Shown here piece after piece: positions 1 through 11,696 of a DNA stretch of 64,000 nt. The DNA is from Bipolaris cookei (taxonomy: Eukaryota; Ascomycota; Dothideomycetes; Pleosporales; Pleosporaceae), in NCBI GenBank assembly GCA_002286855.1, contig NRSV01000006.1, positions 434,001 through 498,000 of the forward strand, read 5' to 3'. Each line of letters opens with the position of its first letter. Within the stretch, counting starts at the first letter, position 1. The notes beneath the pieces were generated by a model. The model worked only from the letters and a program-made list of their open reading frames with translations. It ran no database searches and was not told the origin of the DNA. The position numbers were made by a program, and so were the translations under genes.

Positions 1-645
1 GCCGGTGAACTGGTTCTCGAGGAAGTTGGCGATTTGGAGATTCTGGGAGTTGGCAAAGATGTCGGGGATGGAACCGCTGAAGCGGTTCACGCGGACCAAG
101 AGTACCTCAAGCCTGGGGAGGGAAGACATAAGGTTTTTGGGGAGGGGGCCTGAGAACTGGTTGTTGCCGACGTCGAGATAAAGGAGAGCATCGTTGCTAA
201 GTACGTTCTTAGGGAAGCTGCCAGTGAATGCGTTCTCGCTGATGTCGACTTCATATAGGTATTTGTTGTTCTGGAGGTTGGGGATGGAGCCACTGAAACT
301 GTTGTTGAGGACATGGAGAAGGGCAATATCCGGCAACTTCTCGACAAAGTGGGTCAGCTTGAGGTTGCCGGTCAAGTGGAGGTTGTTGAAGTCGATGGAA
401 GCGAGGCTGAGGACACCAGTGTCGGGGTTTTCGTAGCAGAAAAATCCATTCCATTCGCAGACATTGGAGCCGGTCCAGTTTGCAAGGATCTCCGGAGGGC
501 CAGTAACCGTCTTACGGAAGGCGACAGCGGTAGCCAAATCTCGCACCAAGTTGGCAGGAAGAGCAGGAACGTTTTGCGAATGGACCGGCGGGTGGGGAAC
601 AGCCTGCACCAGGGCAATTAGAGAAGTGACAATGAGTGACAACAT
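1..645 (-). CDS. Secreted leucine-rich-repeat protein, 5' part only (runs off the window)
   Basis: An open frame of 215 codons starts at the ATG at 645 and reaches the window edge without a stop, so the C-terminus is missing. The first 15-20 residues (MLSLIVTSLIALVQAVPHPP) look like a signal peptide. Next comes a capping region resembling plant-type LRR N-terminal domains, with a Cys pair in NVCEWNGFFCYE. From about residue 85 there are repeated LRR units of about 24 residues, with cores such as NNSFSGSIPNL, ENAFTGSFPK, NNQFSGPLPKNL and NRFSGSIPD. N-x-F-S/T-G-x-(I/F/L)-P is the plant and fungal extracellular LRR consensus. A wall or extracellular recognition role is possible but not shown. 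Minus-strand TATATA lies near 768. No intron is visible in the part present. Confidence 0.8.
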   Translation of the reverse strand, partial: MLSLIVTSLIALVQAVPHPPVHSQNVPALPANLVRDLATAVAFRKTVTGPPEILANWTGSNVCEWNGFFCYENPDTGVLSLASIDFNNLHLTGNLKLTHFVEKLPDIALLHVLNNSFSGSIPNLQNNKYLYEVDISENAFTGSFPKNVLSNDALLYLDVGNNQFSGPLPKNLMSSLPRLEVLLVRVNRFSGSIPDIFANSQNLQIANFLENQFTG

Positions 646-3600
646 TTTGTAATGCGTGGTTAATGAAAGTGAGGTCTCGGTTGAGTATTAAGCAGATAAA
701 ACGAAGGACTGTTCGGGTCTGGACGTGTGTATCCTACCCTTTTCTCTGCTCAGCAGTGCGAGCAAGTTATATATGACAGAAGTAAATCCCTGAGGCTCAC
801 CGACCAAACGGGCTATGTTATGAAGTATTGTAATAAGCCCGAAATGAACACCCGAAACGTGCGCTGATCGTTCTGGTTACCATGCCATGGCGCTGTTTTT
901 TTTGGGGTAGAACGCCTTGGCGCAGTGCTGACGACCTGCAGGTGCTAGATGCCGCTCGGACCCTTGAGCATCTAAACTTGGGTATCTCAATCGTTTCTTG
1001 TTGGCGATGTAATGATATCTAGTACGGCCCTGGCTGTCTCAAATTCGAGCCCATCTCTTGAACAAGACAACACATGCGTGTATCTTTTGGCCCAACAGAC
1101 AATACTAGTATAGGAGGCCGCTATGAAGTCGGCCCAACGTGAGCAAAGCTGACTGATGTAAGACTACGGACCTTGCACATTGCTCGGTAACTTCCACCCA
1201 GAAAACTTCTTTAGGCTTAATCCACCAATGAGAATAAATATATCTTCGATTGGTGTGATCACATTAAAAGCTCAGATCCTGCGAATGATGAGTGTTTGGA
1301 ATATTCGATTCGTTGCCGATTGAAACACTAATCTGCTCACCAACGTATACTATAGTATTTGATATTTCAGAGCGGGAGCCAACAGCCCCACAATGTGGTT
1401 CATCTTACACAGTACATGCAAAGTGTGCGATAATCAACATCACTTGGTTCCCCACTCGCTTTTTCTGCCCCACAAGGTAGGTGGGCTAAGTAAGTATACT
1501 CTGGAGAAAGACCATGGCTGTCAGAAAGCTTGAACCTGTGGCTGACATGCGCCAACTATTCTTTCGGCACTGGGACCATGTGGATCCCTACTATTCTTGG
1601 GCAGTAACAGCAAACGATTGTGTGATCTGCAACCATCTAATGGTAGGCTACCGAAAAAGTTCATATGTATATATTGTTGTTTATCGAGATGCAAGGCAGT
1701 ACTTGGAGATACAGCACATTTCATGTGGCATTGCTATGACGCGAAAAGACTCTTACTAGTCATTGACAGAACTTTCGGTATGTACATGTGCAAAGCAGTC
1801 AGATTGATCAGGTGATGAGCCAAGGGATGCGAAATGGCATAAGAACAACTGTAAAAGGGCCTATGTAAGCATGTTGGCACTCAAACGTGGTTAGGCTTGC
1901 TGATGGATGGGAAATTACTCGTAAGCACCAAATCCAGTCTAGGACCAAGCTTGTCTGATTACGACAAGCCTTGCTGCACCCCCTCGAGCCAGGAATATGC
2001 TTGTGGGTTTAGAAAAGCCTTCTAGACGGGTAATTACTCAAGTATGTGAAATTACATAAATTCTCTTTACGAGTTTCTGTCAATAACCTGTCGGGAGATC
2101 AATTAAGTATTGACGGGCCGATAATCGGATCCAGACGGACCGGACACTAGCCTTGTGGACGGGCCGTGTACGACAGTCACCGGGTCATATTATATCATCG
2201 GGATATGGTAGAAGTTTGAACTTAGAATTCAGGTACGTAAATGATTGCTGGTGACTGTCGATACAGTTTGACAACTTTGCTCTGAATGGTTGTCGCAGAC
2301 GCCCCATTGCAACTCAGATACACTTGCTGGTGTGGTCGGGGTTCAAAAGCCCTACACGCGCAGTTGGTATGACATACTATTGGTCTATTGATTTAACACG
2401 TCCATAATTTTTGCCTCTCATATTCGTTATCAGTCGCTACATTGCAACGACTGGCGTTCCATAAGAGGGGCACAAAAAACGATGAAGCACAGTATAGTTT
2501 TGTGTTTATTCATGAGATGAAGCTCAAATGGCATCAAGTCGAGGCATTCCAAAGCATTAGCTTTGCATGGAATATGGCTGTAGCTTCGGCATATTATACA
2601 TTCTATAGGAGTAGTCGACACTTTAAATCATACTGTGTACTCTTCAACATCACAGCTGGTCCACTGTGAAGCTGCAATTGGTCAGCATGGGATATGTGAT
2701 TTTCGATATTGATTGAACTATCATTAGTACTGGCTGCAACGGGTGTCTCTGGTCTCTCATCTTTTTTTTCTGTGTCGAGAAATTCCCACATACCCATGAC
2801 AGGCTAGACTGATTCTGGACAATTCTTCTTTCGGATCTCTCTACCGTATATGTCTACAGCCTATCTTGTTCCTTTCCTCAACCAATTTCTAACACTGTGC
2901 AGAACATGCGCCACCAGCTTGACGTTCGTGGTTAACTCTGTTTCAGCAGAAAGCCAAACAAAAACCTAGTCATCAAGTTAGCAACGGTCAGCAATCAAAG
3001 GGCGATAGATTTCTGCAGCAGCGGTTGATTCCGAGCTAAATTTTGTTGAGCTTAGAACACCAATCGTACGTTACATGACCATGTCAATAAGTCATACAAT
3101 ATTAAGTAGGCAATACAAGACTTACGTACCAAACCATTCCGATGCTCATCTAGTTCAGCCATCATCACGACAATATTCATAGGGATTCAGGGTAATATCT
3201 GAGCTTGGGACAAAAGCATATTTCTGAATAAAGCTATTTCCTGAGCTAATTCTGTTGAGCCTGTATGTTTCTCGGTACTGACATTTGTTTCGCCTCAAAA
3301 GTATATAAAGCATGATTATCATAGATAACATACACGTTGCACAATCGTAGGTCTCGTCAGCGCGGAGGTACTTTTGTACTTTGGGTCACGTCGTCGACAA
3401 CGAATTTGATATCGACTAGCGGTGAACCGTTCGTGAATACTGTAAGAGTGATGAACAGGTGCTGCTGGCAGGGTCTAAGTATACAACTTGCAAAAGGAAA
3501 CTACAAAGTATTACTAGATATAGTAAATCAAAAAAAGTCATTGAAATTGAGTAGCATTCTCTGGGTAGTATCTCATCGAGCATCTGCATGAACCTATCTG

Positions 3601-4193
3601 CTTTCTACACGTTCGATGTATTATTGTTGTTATTACTATTATTATTCCATTAGAGTCTATATGTAGTCAGGAAGTGTGCAAGACTTTGGCCAAAAGCCGT
3701 TCTATAGGGTTTGTTTACAATTGGGGGGGGGGGGGGGGTTAGTTGTAAAGTGCGACTATGGTACTTCGGCCTCTGTCTAGTTAAGCAATAGCTATTGTTT
3801 ACTAGACGCCTGTTGCTAAAGAGCAGTTTGGTGACAGAAAGGGATGTTAGATAGCTAGGCAATCCTCTAGCGGGCTCTTTTAGGGGAAAAGAAAAAGGTT
3901 GACTATTTAGTTCAAAGACCAATTCTCTCTAGTTTTAATGAGCCTTCCTCTCAAGTTTCAATGAGTAACTCTCTGAGACACGTCCGATAGAGATATCAGC
4001 GGGTTTTTGTCATTTGAAAGCACGAGCTCTTTATTTAGAATCTTTTCTGGGAATTATAACAGATGGCATATATGTAATATGAAGATTGCGAAAGCGTACA
4101 AGTATTTGGTCTTCGGGGTGCCTGTCGCCATCGCCATCGCCATATTTGGTTGTTGTGTAATCGAGCTTTGAACGTGGTACTGTAGCTGAGGGC
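646..4193. other. Gene-poor stretch of 3.5 kb
   Basis: No open frame here shows a recognisable domain, and none longer than 90 codons is convincing. The part from about 3030 to 3700 is AT-rich. It contains a 16-nt G run and two imperfect copies of a short motif near 3032 (GAGCTAAATTTTGTTGAGC) and 3242 (GAGCTAATTCTGTTGAGCC). The 5' end should hold the promoter of the LRR gene. I see nothing else I can name. Confidence 0.5.
3723..3738. repeat. Homopolymer run of 16 G
   Basis: Sixteen consecutive G residues lie in an otherwise AT-rich stretch. The true length is uncertain because such runs are prone to sequencing and assembly error. No coding region is affected. Confidence 0.9.
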
Positions 4194-5281
4194 TTAGTGA
4201 AACCACGGATCCTCCAATAGTTCCTTTGCTATGAGCCTTTCCCTTGGTTCGATCTTCATGATCTTGCAGATGAAGCTTCTGTCCTCCATCGTAAATTCCG
4301 GGTCTTTAGCCATCGAGAAAGGCTTCAACAATCTATTTGCCTTGAGATAGCTGTTGACGAGTATAAGGATCTCCTGTCTTTCTTCATCGGCAATGTCCCT
4401 ATAGCTTACAGAGAAAGGGCCAAATATAAATGCTTGCTTGGCCAGCGCATGGGCGGGGAAATCTGGGTTATCCACCGAATAACCCTTAGGTACGATGTGC
4501 CAGTCTTTACCCCACATAAGACTTATGAGCTGCAAGGGACATTCATCAGTCTTACAACTAGTGAGCGCAGTATAGTATTGAAGAAACTTACTATGGCACC
4601 AAAAGACTAAATGTCCGTAGCGGTACCCCACCGGAGTTCGAAGTTTGCTTCAGGACTGCGGAAAATCGCTGCACCAATGACGTGACCAACCTCGAACGGA
4701 TCCGCATTTGGGCCAACACGGTATGCGTCTGCATAGTTACTCAGCTTCACTTCACTGAACCTATCTGTCCCGTCACCATAGTTGACGAGGATATTGTCCG
4801 GGTTGACATCTGTAAATCAGTCAGTCACCTCTGATCCTCTCGAAGATGGAATCCTTCTGATCTAACCTGGATGCACATAATCTTCTTTGTGGAAGATATT
4901 CAATGCTTCAAGGACTCCTTTCCCTACGAACTTAATCTCTGACCTCTCCAACTTTCTCATATTCGAAGCCTTGAGTAAGCTATCCTCGAGAGATTTCAAG
5001 ACTAGTGCTGAAGGCTCTTCGATCTGATCAAGCAATGATCGAATATGTGGGTAACGCTGAAACATGCTCAATATCTCTCGTTCGTTGTTGAGGCGCCTTA
5101 TAGGTGCGGTCTTGATGACAACCGTTTCCGTGTCCTTGCTGCTACCAAGGTTAGTATCGTTGAACAGCTGCTAAGCATGTGCTTATCTGGTAGTCCAGAC
5201 GTTCTTATGTAGACTCTTCAAAATTGTATACGTTCCCAGAGGCCTCTGCAAACGTTGTACAATCTTGAGTACCACAGCCAT
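4194..5281 (-). pseudogene. Decayed serine/threonine protein kinase-like gene
   Basis: Four segments join in frame: 5281-5187, 5138-4867, 4809-4592 and 4529-4194 (307 codons including stops). They give a kinase-like chain with a VVIK lysine motif, a catalytic-loop region, a GAAIFRSPEA segment resembling a substrate-binding APE region, and a normal end (KELLEDPWFH). The lesions are clear. The codon for the expected Trp in the D-x-W-S-F-G motif reads TAG (4609-4607). The first intron has a perfect TACTAAC branch site and an AG acceptor but starts ATAAGC instead of GTAAGC. The catalytic loop reads HPDVNPDN, lacking the usual Lys, and the DFG position reads SNY. The other introns have intact GT/AG ends. 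The gene belongs to a family of short stand-alone fungal kinase-like proteins. A truncated product is possible, but kinase activity is very unlikely. Confidence 0.8.
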
Positions 5282-6192
5282 ATTTTCCGAACGTCTTGTT
5301 GCCTGGTGAAGTGAAAGAAATGGAGGCGGGCTTACTACCTAGACGCTATCCTAAGACAGACGTTCCCAGTATCTTGGCATGGCTGTGGCCAGTGAAAGCA
5401 GGGGTTTTTAGCGCCAGTCAGATCGCGATAGTTTGTGCCCGAAACACCTCTGGGATTGATCGTAAGGCCATACAAGACCCATAGAATATTTGCCCAATAA
5501 TCGCTTCCCTGTCAGCGCGCGGAGGCACCGCATAATTTTCTATACCCGAAGAACCTCAATATTATCAACACTTATAGGTATTAATCCTCTAAGGCTAGCC
5601 CATAATGTTGATACCCATCATATTGTGGCTATCGCTGGTCACTACATCTTCTGAATTAGTTGGGCTAGATTAGTCATCATCGTTTTTGACCTTCCATGGC
5701 TCAATCTGGCTAGGCTCTCTTAACCCCCGCTCTCATATGGAATAGGATACTCACCTCACGATTACCCTATTGTCAATTGCTCCCTATGAACGATTTGCCT
5801 GTTCACTCAAATTTGCGGCAAAGCTGGGGAGGTACTGAGCATGTGAAGCCCTCAATACTACCGTTTGCGAAGAACACCATTTAGCGAAGTTACGCACTAC
5901 AAACTCTGAGGATAAATGAAATATCACAGCCGATGCAAGGATATGACATAATTAATCTTAGCCAAGCGATAACAGTACAGGCCACTGCAACCATTACAAG
6001 GGTGCTACTTCTCAACAGGAAAATTACCCGATACATACTATGCTATTTACATGTTCAGATACATAGAGAAGAAGCACTAAAGAGGGATATGCAGAACGAA
6101 TGCACTCGATTTTATTGAAATACAACCCCGCACCCGACCGGGAGACACAGAGTCCGACATTTCTCCCTTACATGCAAAGACCATCTGGAACA
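5282..6192. other. Intergenic, between kinase remnant and O-methyltransferase
   Basis: The two genes diverge from this 0.9-kb stretch, so it should carry the methyltransferase promoter. It is AT-rich from about 5520 to 6060 and has no recognisable coding potential. In-frame ATGs at 6100 and 6172 precede the chosen start at 6193 and could extend the protein by up to 31 residues. Confidence 0.5.
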
Positions 6193-7834
6193 ATGGATCC
6201 CAACTCAACCACGACCAAGCTCATGCAGCTCGAAGCGCTACTGCATTTTGCACTAGCTACACTGGGAGCATCAAGCGCAGATTACAAGGATTATCTTCCT
6301 CCGAGAGCGCTGTTCGATGCCCAAAGAACGATTCTCGCTGCAGTTGGTATGATCACTGAACTTGTGAGCACGCCGAGCGTGCGTCTTCTGGAAGTATCGA
6401 TGCAATATTTCGAGGCACGAGCTTTACACATAGCGGCTGAGAAGCGGATTCCAGACATGCTTGCTGGCTGTAATGAGAACGGTGTTGCAGTGAAGAAGCT
6501 GGCAGAGCAAGCGGGCTGCGACGCACTAAAACTATGTTAGTATCGCCGGTATATGCGGAAGGCCTCAGCCATGTTTGTTGACCTTTACATTATGACAGCT
6601 CGAATTATGCGTTGTCTATGCTCCATACACATCTTTAAGGAATTTCAACCTGATCGGTTTGCGAATAACGAAGTGTCAGCTGCTTTGGTGAATAACGAAC
6701 CTCTCAGGGCATATATTGTGATGTTGTATGTCTACTTGGGCTCTCATAAGAAGACAAAACACTGAATATCCATGTGTAGCGCATTCGACCTGTACTCTGC
6801 TTCCGATCATTTACCTAGATCCCTTTTCGATAAGAAAATGGGTCCTTCATACGATGTCGCAGAGACTGCCTTCCAAAAAGCTTTAGGCACCCACAAACCA
6901 AGATGGGAGTGGTTCGAAGAAAAGATCACCGTGCAAGATTTGCAGGACGGCCGTTGCGGGACTGACGGGGGTCAAAGCGGATATCCTGGTCCTTTCGGCT
7001 CCGAGCTGAACAAGGCAGTGGAAGGCAAAGCTGGCTCTGAGCTGATAGGCCGACCGGAATTGCCCATCTTTGGTCTAGCAATGGTTGGAGGAGGTAGAGT
7101 TCTAGGGAAGGCTCATCTCTATGGTAAGTATCCCAAATCATGGCGAGAATTTCCAGTAGCTAACAATATGACTAGACTATCCTTGGGAGTCGCTAGGTTC
7201 AGCTCGTGTGGTCGATGTGGGAGGAGGCGTGGGCGGATTCTGCCTCCAGCTTTCGCAGGTCTACCCGCGGTTGCGATTTATCATACAAGATCGCGCAGCG
7301 GCGCTGGAGCAAGCAGAGACGGTAATTTGGCCTAAAGAAAATCTAGATGCTATTGCACAACAAAGAGTACTGTTCTGTCCGCATGACTTTTTCGAACCAA
7401 ACCCGGTAAAAGAAGCCGAAGTGTATTGGCTTAGATATATCATGCACGATTTGTCAGACGAATACTGCATCCGCATTCTGAAAGCTATCAAACCTAGCAT
7501 GGGGCCACGATCACGGATTCTGATCTGTGATCAGGTCATGAACACGACACTGGGTTCGGAAGAGCTTACAGCTGCACCATCCCCTTTGCCTGCCAATTGG
7601 GTAAGTTGACACTCTAAGTAAGTGCATCTAACACTGACTCGGTAGGGGTATTATACGCGTTACTCGCATCAACGCGACCTCGCGCTGATGGCAGCGATAA
7701 ACGGTATTGAGCGCACACCTCGCGAATTCCGTGCTATCGTTGAGAAATCGGGATTAAAGCTACTCAAGATATGGGAATGCCGCAGTCAGGTCTCATTATT
7801 AGAGGTTATACTACCGGAATTAGAGCTTTCGTAA
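6193..7834 (+). CDS. SAM-dependent O-methyltransferase (plant/fungal COMT-like)
   Basis: Five exons: 6193-6535, 6599-6725, 6780-7123, 7176-7600 and 7646-7834. All introns are GT-AG and the frame holds throughout. An N-terminal helical, winged-helix-like dimerisation part is followed by the SAM-binding glycine-rich motif VVDVGGGVGG and an acidic strand end (FIIQDR). The catalytic-base region reads RYIMHDLSDEYC, with the His expected in this family. The C-terminal segment RYSHQRDLALMAAINGIERT is typical of fungal secondary-metabolite O-methyltransferases. Such enzymes move a methyl group from SAM to a phenolic hydroxyl. The substrate cannot be told from the sequence, and no polyketide or peptide synthase is nearby. 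The start at 6193 was chosen for its context (AACAATGG). Confidence 0.85.
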
Positions 7835-10014
7835 AGAAGAAGAGGCGAAAGAAGGCAAAAGGGGAGAAACGAAGCATGAGGGTACCAACTACGAGATGAA
7901 AGGTAGGGATATTTTGGGAGACCAAGAGCCTCGATTCTCTAATGTTAATGAGATTTCTTAATCGAAATCCTTCCATATACAGCGCTTTGCCTTGGGCGTA
8001 CCATTTTCATGTTTTCGTGTCAACTTATTTAAGCACTTTTAGCACTGCCTGGAGCCCCTCAAAACGAGACATTTGAATGCACTTCCGATACTAGTAATCA
8101 CAAACCCAGTTTTTATGTTTCAATAATCTTTCAAATAAATTGTTTTGTGCATATAGATAGGAAGAATGCTGTCAATCTAGAAGCACAAACACAGATACAC
8201 AAGTTGTCTTCTTGCTATGGTAAACGACATCACGCACAAAACAGCGCATTCCCATGCCAGTTTCTTCCATCGCGAATAGTTGCCTTGTTCGGCTCAAACC
8301 CCTCCGTCCATGGAAACACCAAATGTTTGAGCCTCTCAACCCAATTTCTCTGGGCCCTAACCCCCAAATCTCGTATCGACATCCACCACTTTCACTCTTT
8401 TAGTCGCCACCACAAATAACACACCACGTCACATCACCACTCCGCCTCGCGTCGCCCATCCCACCTCATCGCCTTCCCAATGCACTCGCTCCTTTCCCCA
8501 AAATACAAACACAACACCCTAGCATCTCGTCAAGAAGAGAAAAAAACAAACACAGACAGCGAGGCCACCGACCGCATCGAGACCCTGCCGCAGCATCCCC
8601 TACGTATCACAAGCATATCCTCTCCATCCAATCTCCTATACCCATCCCAACCCCCTGCCTCCCACAGACATACGGACATATGTACGTACATGCGTGTTTG
8701 GCCCCCACACGCCAGTCTTCCCCACGTTACACGAAAAAACTGTTTTTTGGCCGCTCAATGGGCGTGGGGCTGCTGCTGCTGTGTCACCGTGGCACAGGCG
8801 CGGTGGTAGGTCAGCAGGTTGTGTGGCATGGGGTCTGTCTAGAGAGGGCAGGTATGTAGCGTAGTGAGAGAAAGGTGTCATTTATTATATTTTTTGTGCG
8901 CCCGTTGAGTGACTGCGGCGTTTGGGGGTGGTTGATGTTAGGGGAAGGGGGAGGGGAGAGGCTGGCTGCATGTTTCTGTGGATTGGGCTGGGGTGTGCGT
9001 GGGAATGTTCTGTTTGTATGTTGGGGGTGTATGTGGTTGGGGAGGAGAAAAGGGTTGGGGGAAATAGTTTTTGTGAATGACGTAGCTGAGAATGAAGAAG
9101 GGGTTTTGTTTTGGCTCTTGCTAGGAAATTTTGCCTTTTCACTTGTTCTTCCAAGTTTCTGTTCGTTGTGGAATTGATGCCAGAACAATTGATAGATGTT
9201 AGATGACTTGGAATTTAATGATTCAAAAAAACAGTTAACGAGTTACCTGCACGGAACATCTGAGTATAACTGATAGTTATCATTATTCTCTACCAGTCAT
9301 ATCTGTATATGATCAATTGACACGAAAGTATCTGGTACATAATTGTTCGTGTTTCATATCAAGACGTGCATGCGCAATCCAGCCGCCATATAGACCGAGC
9401 GTGTCCGAATGCCGACAATAAAAGACTTTTGCGAAAAGAGTGGCCCTGGCGTTGTGTCTCTCTCCTGAGAAGAGACTGAGGTTGATAATGTTCAATTTAT
9501 GCGCGAATGAAGAAGAGAAATCTGCGAGCGCAATGAAAACAAGGTGTGGTTGGAAAAGAAGAAGAAAACATGCTGGAAGCAGACGGAAGTTGCAGGAAGC
9601 ATGTATAGTACATGTTGAGTGAGCACAAATGCAATTAAAACGATAGTGGTAACAAAAAATTCAAGGAAGACGGTCCAGCAATGTCTGTTAATTGCCGGAA
9701 GGGAGATGGCGGTTCGCTTTCACAGAGGTCGAGAACATCAGGAATCAAGTGCGGGCTTTCTGAGACGCTTCATCGGACTCGATCTGGATGGAAGTTTGAT
9801 ATCGGATAACCAAGGCCAAGCTTGATTATGGTCTTGGATATGTGGCAGTGATTCACATGGCACACACAACGATACCATGTCTAACGGTTGCCCAAGGTTG
9901 ATCCGAAACAAACTTGCCAACCCCCCGATCAGCAGTAGCGGATGTGGATTTAGGAAGCAACGCAAGAATCACTGGACTCAATTTATCCAAAAAGGCGCAA
10001 AAAATTAGGCGCCG
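7835..10014. other. Gene-poor stretch of 2.2 kb with mirrored base composition
   Basis: This holds the 3' flank of the methyltransferase and the 3' flank of the convergent Zn2Cys6 gene. From about 8240 to 8750 the plus strand is rich in C and A; from about 8810 to 9110 it is rich in G and T. Frames stay open on both strands there because of the biased composition, and none of the translations resembles a known protein. Confidence 0.5.
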
Positions 10015-11696
10015 CTAGCAGGCGGCGTTCAGGCTGCCTACAGAAGTGCTTTGCAACCGCGTGTTTCGGCTATGATATGCTTCACGATGGGGTTTGCGGC
10101 TGCCAGATGAGTTCTGAGGTGGGGAGTGATTCAACGGAGTATAGCGATGACTAGTGCCTAACGGGTGGTTGTTCGGTAAGTTACCAATCGTGGAGTTCCG
10201 CTTTGCTGAGTGTTTGTTGTCAAAGCTGTGGATATTTGATTGAGGATCTCCTGGTGCAATCTGGTAACTTCCACGGACACAAGAGTACGCGGTGGCTTGT
10301 GCAGGTGCGCTTATTCCATCGAGGAGACCTGAGGTGCTAAAGGCCAAGTCAAGCTGAGAACCCGTGCTTGTTGTGGTAATATCCCCTGTGGTGGGAAAGT
10401 AGCTGACTGGGTTTTCCGTGCTATCATGCAGTCTGGGTTGAGGAATGACCTGTTTCGCATCGTTTGTCAGAGACGCCCCTGGTACATTTGCTTGGTTGTC
10501 TTCTTCAACTACCCAAGGCATTGGCGGCCTTGCAAAAGATCCTCTGTTATCAATGATAGATGAACCGCTTACCCGAGCAGATCGGAGAAGCCTGTCTTGT
10601 AATTTATCTACAGCGTTGCGATTGGATTGGGCTGGATTAGGGTGTGGCATTGGTAGATGCCTCCGAGGGGCGCTGGGCTCTAATGGGTATGTTTGTGGGA
10701 GACTAGGTCTCTCGGGCAGAGACAGCTGGAGAGATGACATGCCAGTGTCCAGGGGAGAAATGTCTGGTGGAGTTACCCGGCCATTTGAAGTGGTACAGGG
10801 CAGACTGTTGAATGATTCTTGGTCGAAGCATGCACCCCCTAGGGATCTCGCCCCTAGATCACTTCCTCGATACGAGAATCCGTATATATTTGCGTTTGCC
10901 ATTGGTGCCGTGATTGGTATGTATGCTGGTGGTTGTTCCAGGTTAAATGCCTTAACAGGCGAGGTGCCTTCGGGAGACGGAACAGTCCAAGCTGGGGCAT
11001 ATGTTGATTTAGTGTCGATTTGTGGGTATTGGGCGTGTTGGATGGGTATCGAGCGCTGGTACAGGGAGTTGCTGACCCCTGTCTGATACAGAGGCATCAT
11101 TTGTTGTGCACTCGCCAGGTTGCTCAAATTGTGGGCCATGTTGATATTATCCATGACTTTGTGGACGACATCAGACCCCACCTGCACGTGTTAGCGGGAA
11201 GTTATGAGATTTCAAAGCCCACTTACCCGATGAAACTGGCAGTTTGTTGGCTCGACGCCAGCCTGGCGGCAGTTGAGACAACCAAGCCCGTTGCCTGGGT
11301 CACCGCTGCAGCGAATCTTTCTCTTACGGCAACGCGCACACTGTACTCAATATCAGCAATCTGATATCCCAGAATGGTTCATATGAAGAGATGTAACCGC
11401 TTCTTTCAGTCATATGCGGATCAAATAAGAATGTCCTGTGTCGGTACTTGACTTACCGCTACTGCAATGCGACGTCTTACAGGGCCAGTTTCTACCATGT
11501 GGTCCTCTCCACTCATCATGGCTCGTGTTTGCATGCCACCAACTGGGCCACCAACAGGGTAGCTGCGAGGATTCTCTCGTGTGTTGTGACCAAGTGTTAA
11601 TGGAGCATGACGGTCGTCGTAGATATAGGCCTGGTATGGAATGCTGTGTGATAGGCAAGGACGCTGGCCTTCGTACTCCATAAATGACATGGACAT
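10015..11696 (-). CDS. Zn2Cys6 (C6 fungal-type) transcription factor
   Basis: Three exons: 11696-11457, 11340-11227 and 11181-10015, giving 506 residues. The second exon encodes the zinc cluster at residues 81-118. The pattern is C-X2-C-X6-C-X9-C-X2-C-X9-C, beginning CARCRKRKIRCSGDPG, with the basic run between Cys 2 and Cys 3 that contacts DNA. The last spacing is one residue longer than the common X6-8. An Arg-rich VRRRIAVA precedes the cluster. The remaining 390 residues are rich in Ser, Pro, Gln and Asn and look disordered. No fungal-specific regulatory (MHR) domain is evident. A probable 5'-UTR intron (11755-11705) lies just before the start. This should be a nuclear, sequence-specific regulator; its targets are unknown. 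Confidence 0.85.

Noticed and set aside
2330..2350. Sequence resembling a tRNA B box (GGTTCAAAAGC)
   Set aside because: The final C pair is missing and no acceptor stem, A box or anticodon arm could be placed around it.
6536..7645. Stops inside the O-methyltransferase suggesting a pseudogene
   Set aside because: All stops fall in four short introns with normal GT and AG ends, and the spliced protein keeps every expected motif.
8811..9188. Open frames on both strands (100 and 125 codons)
   Set aside because: Both come from strongly biased base composition that lacks stop codons. Neither translation resembles a protein.
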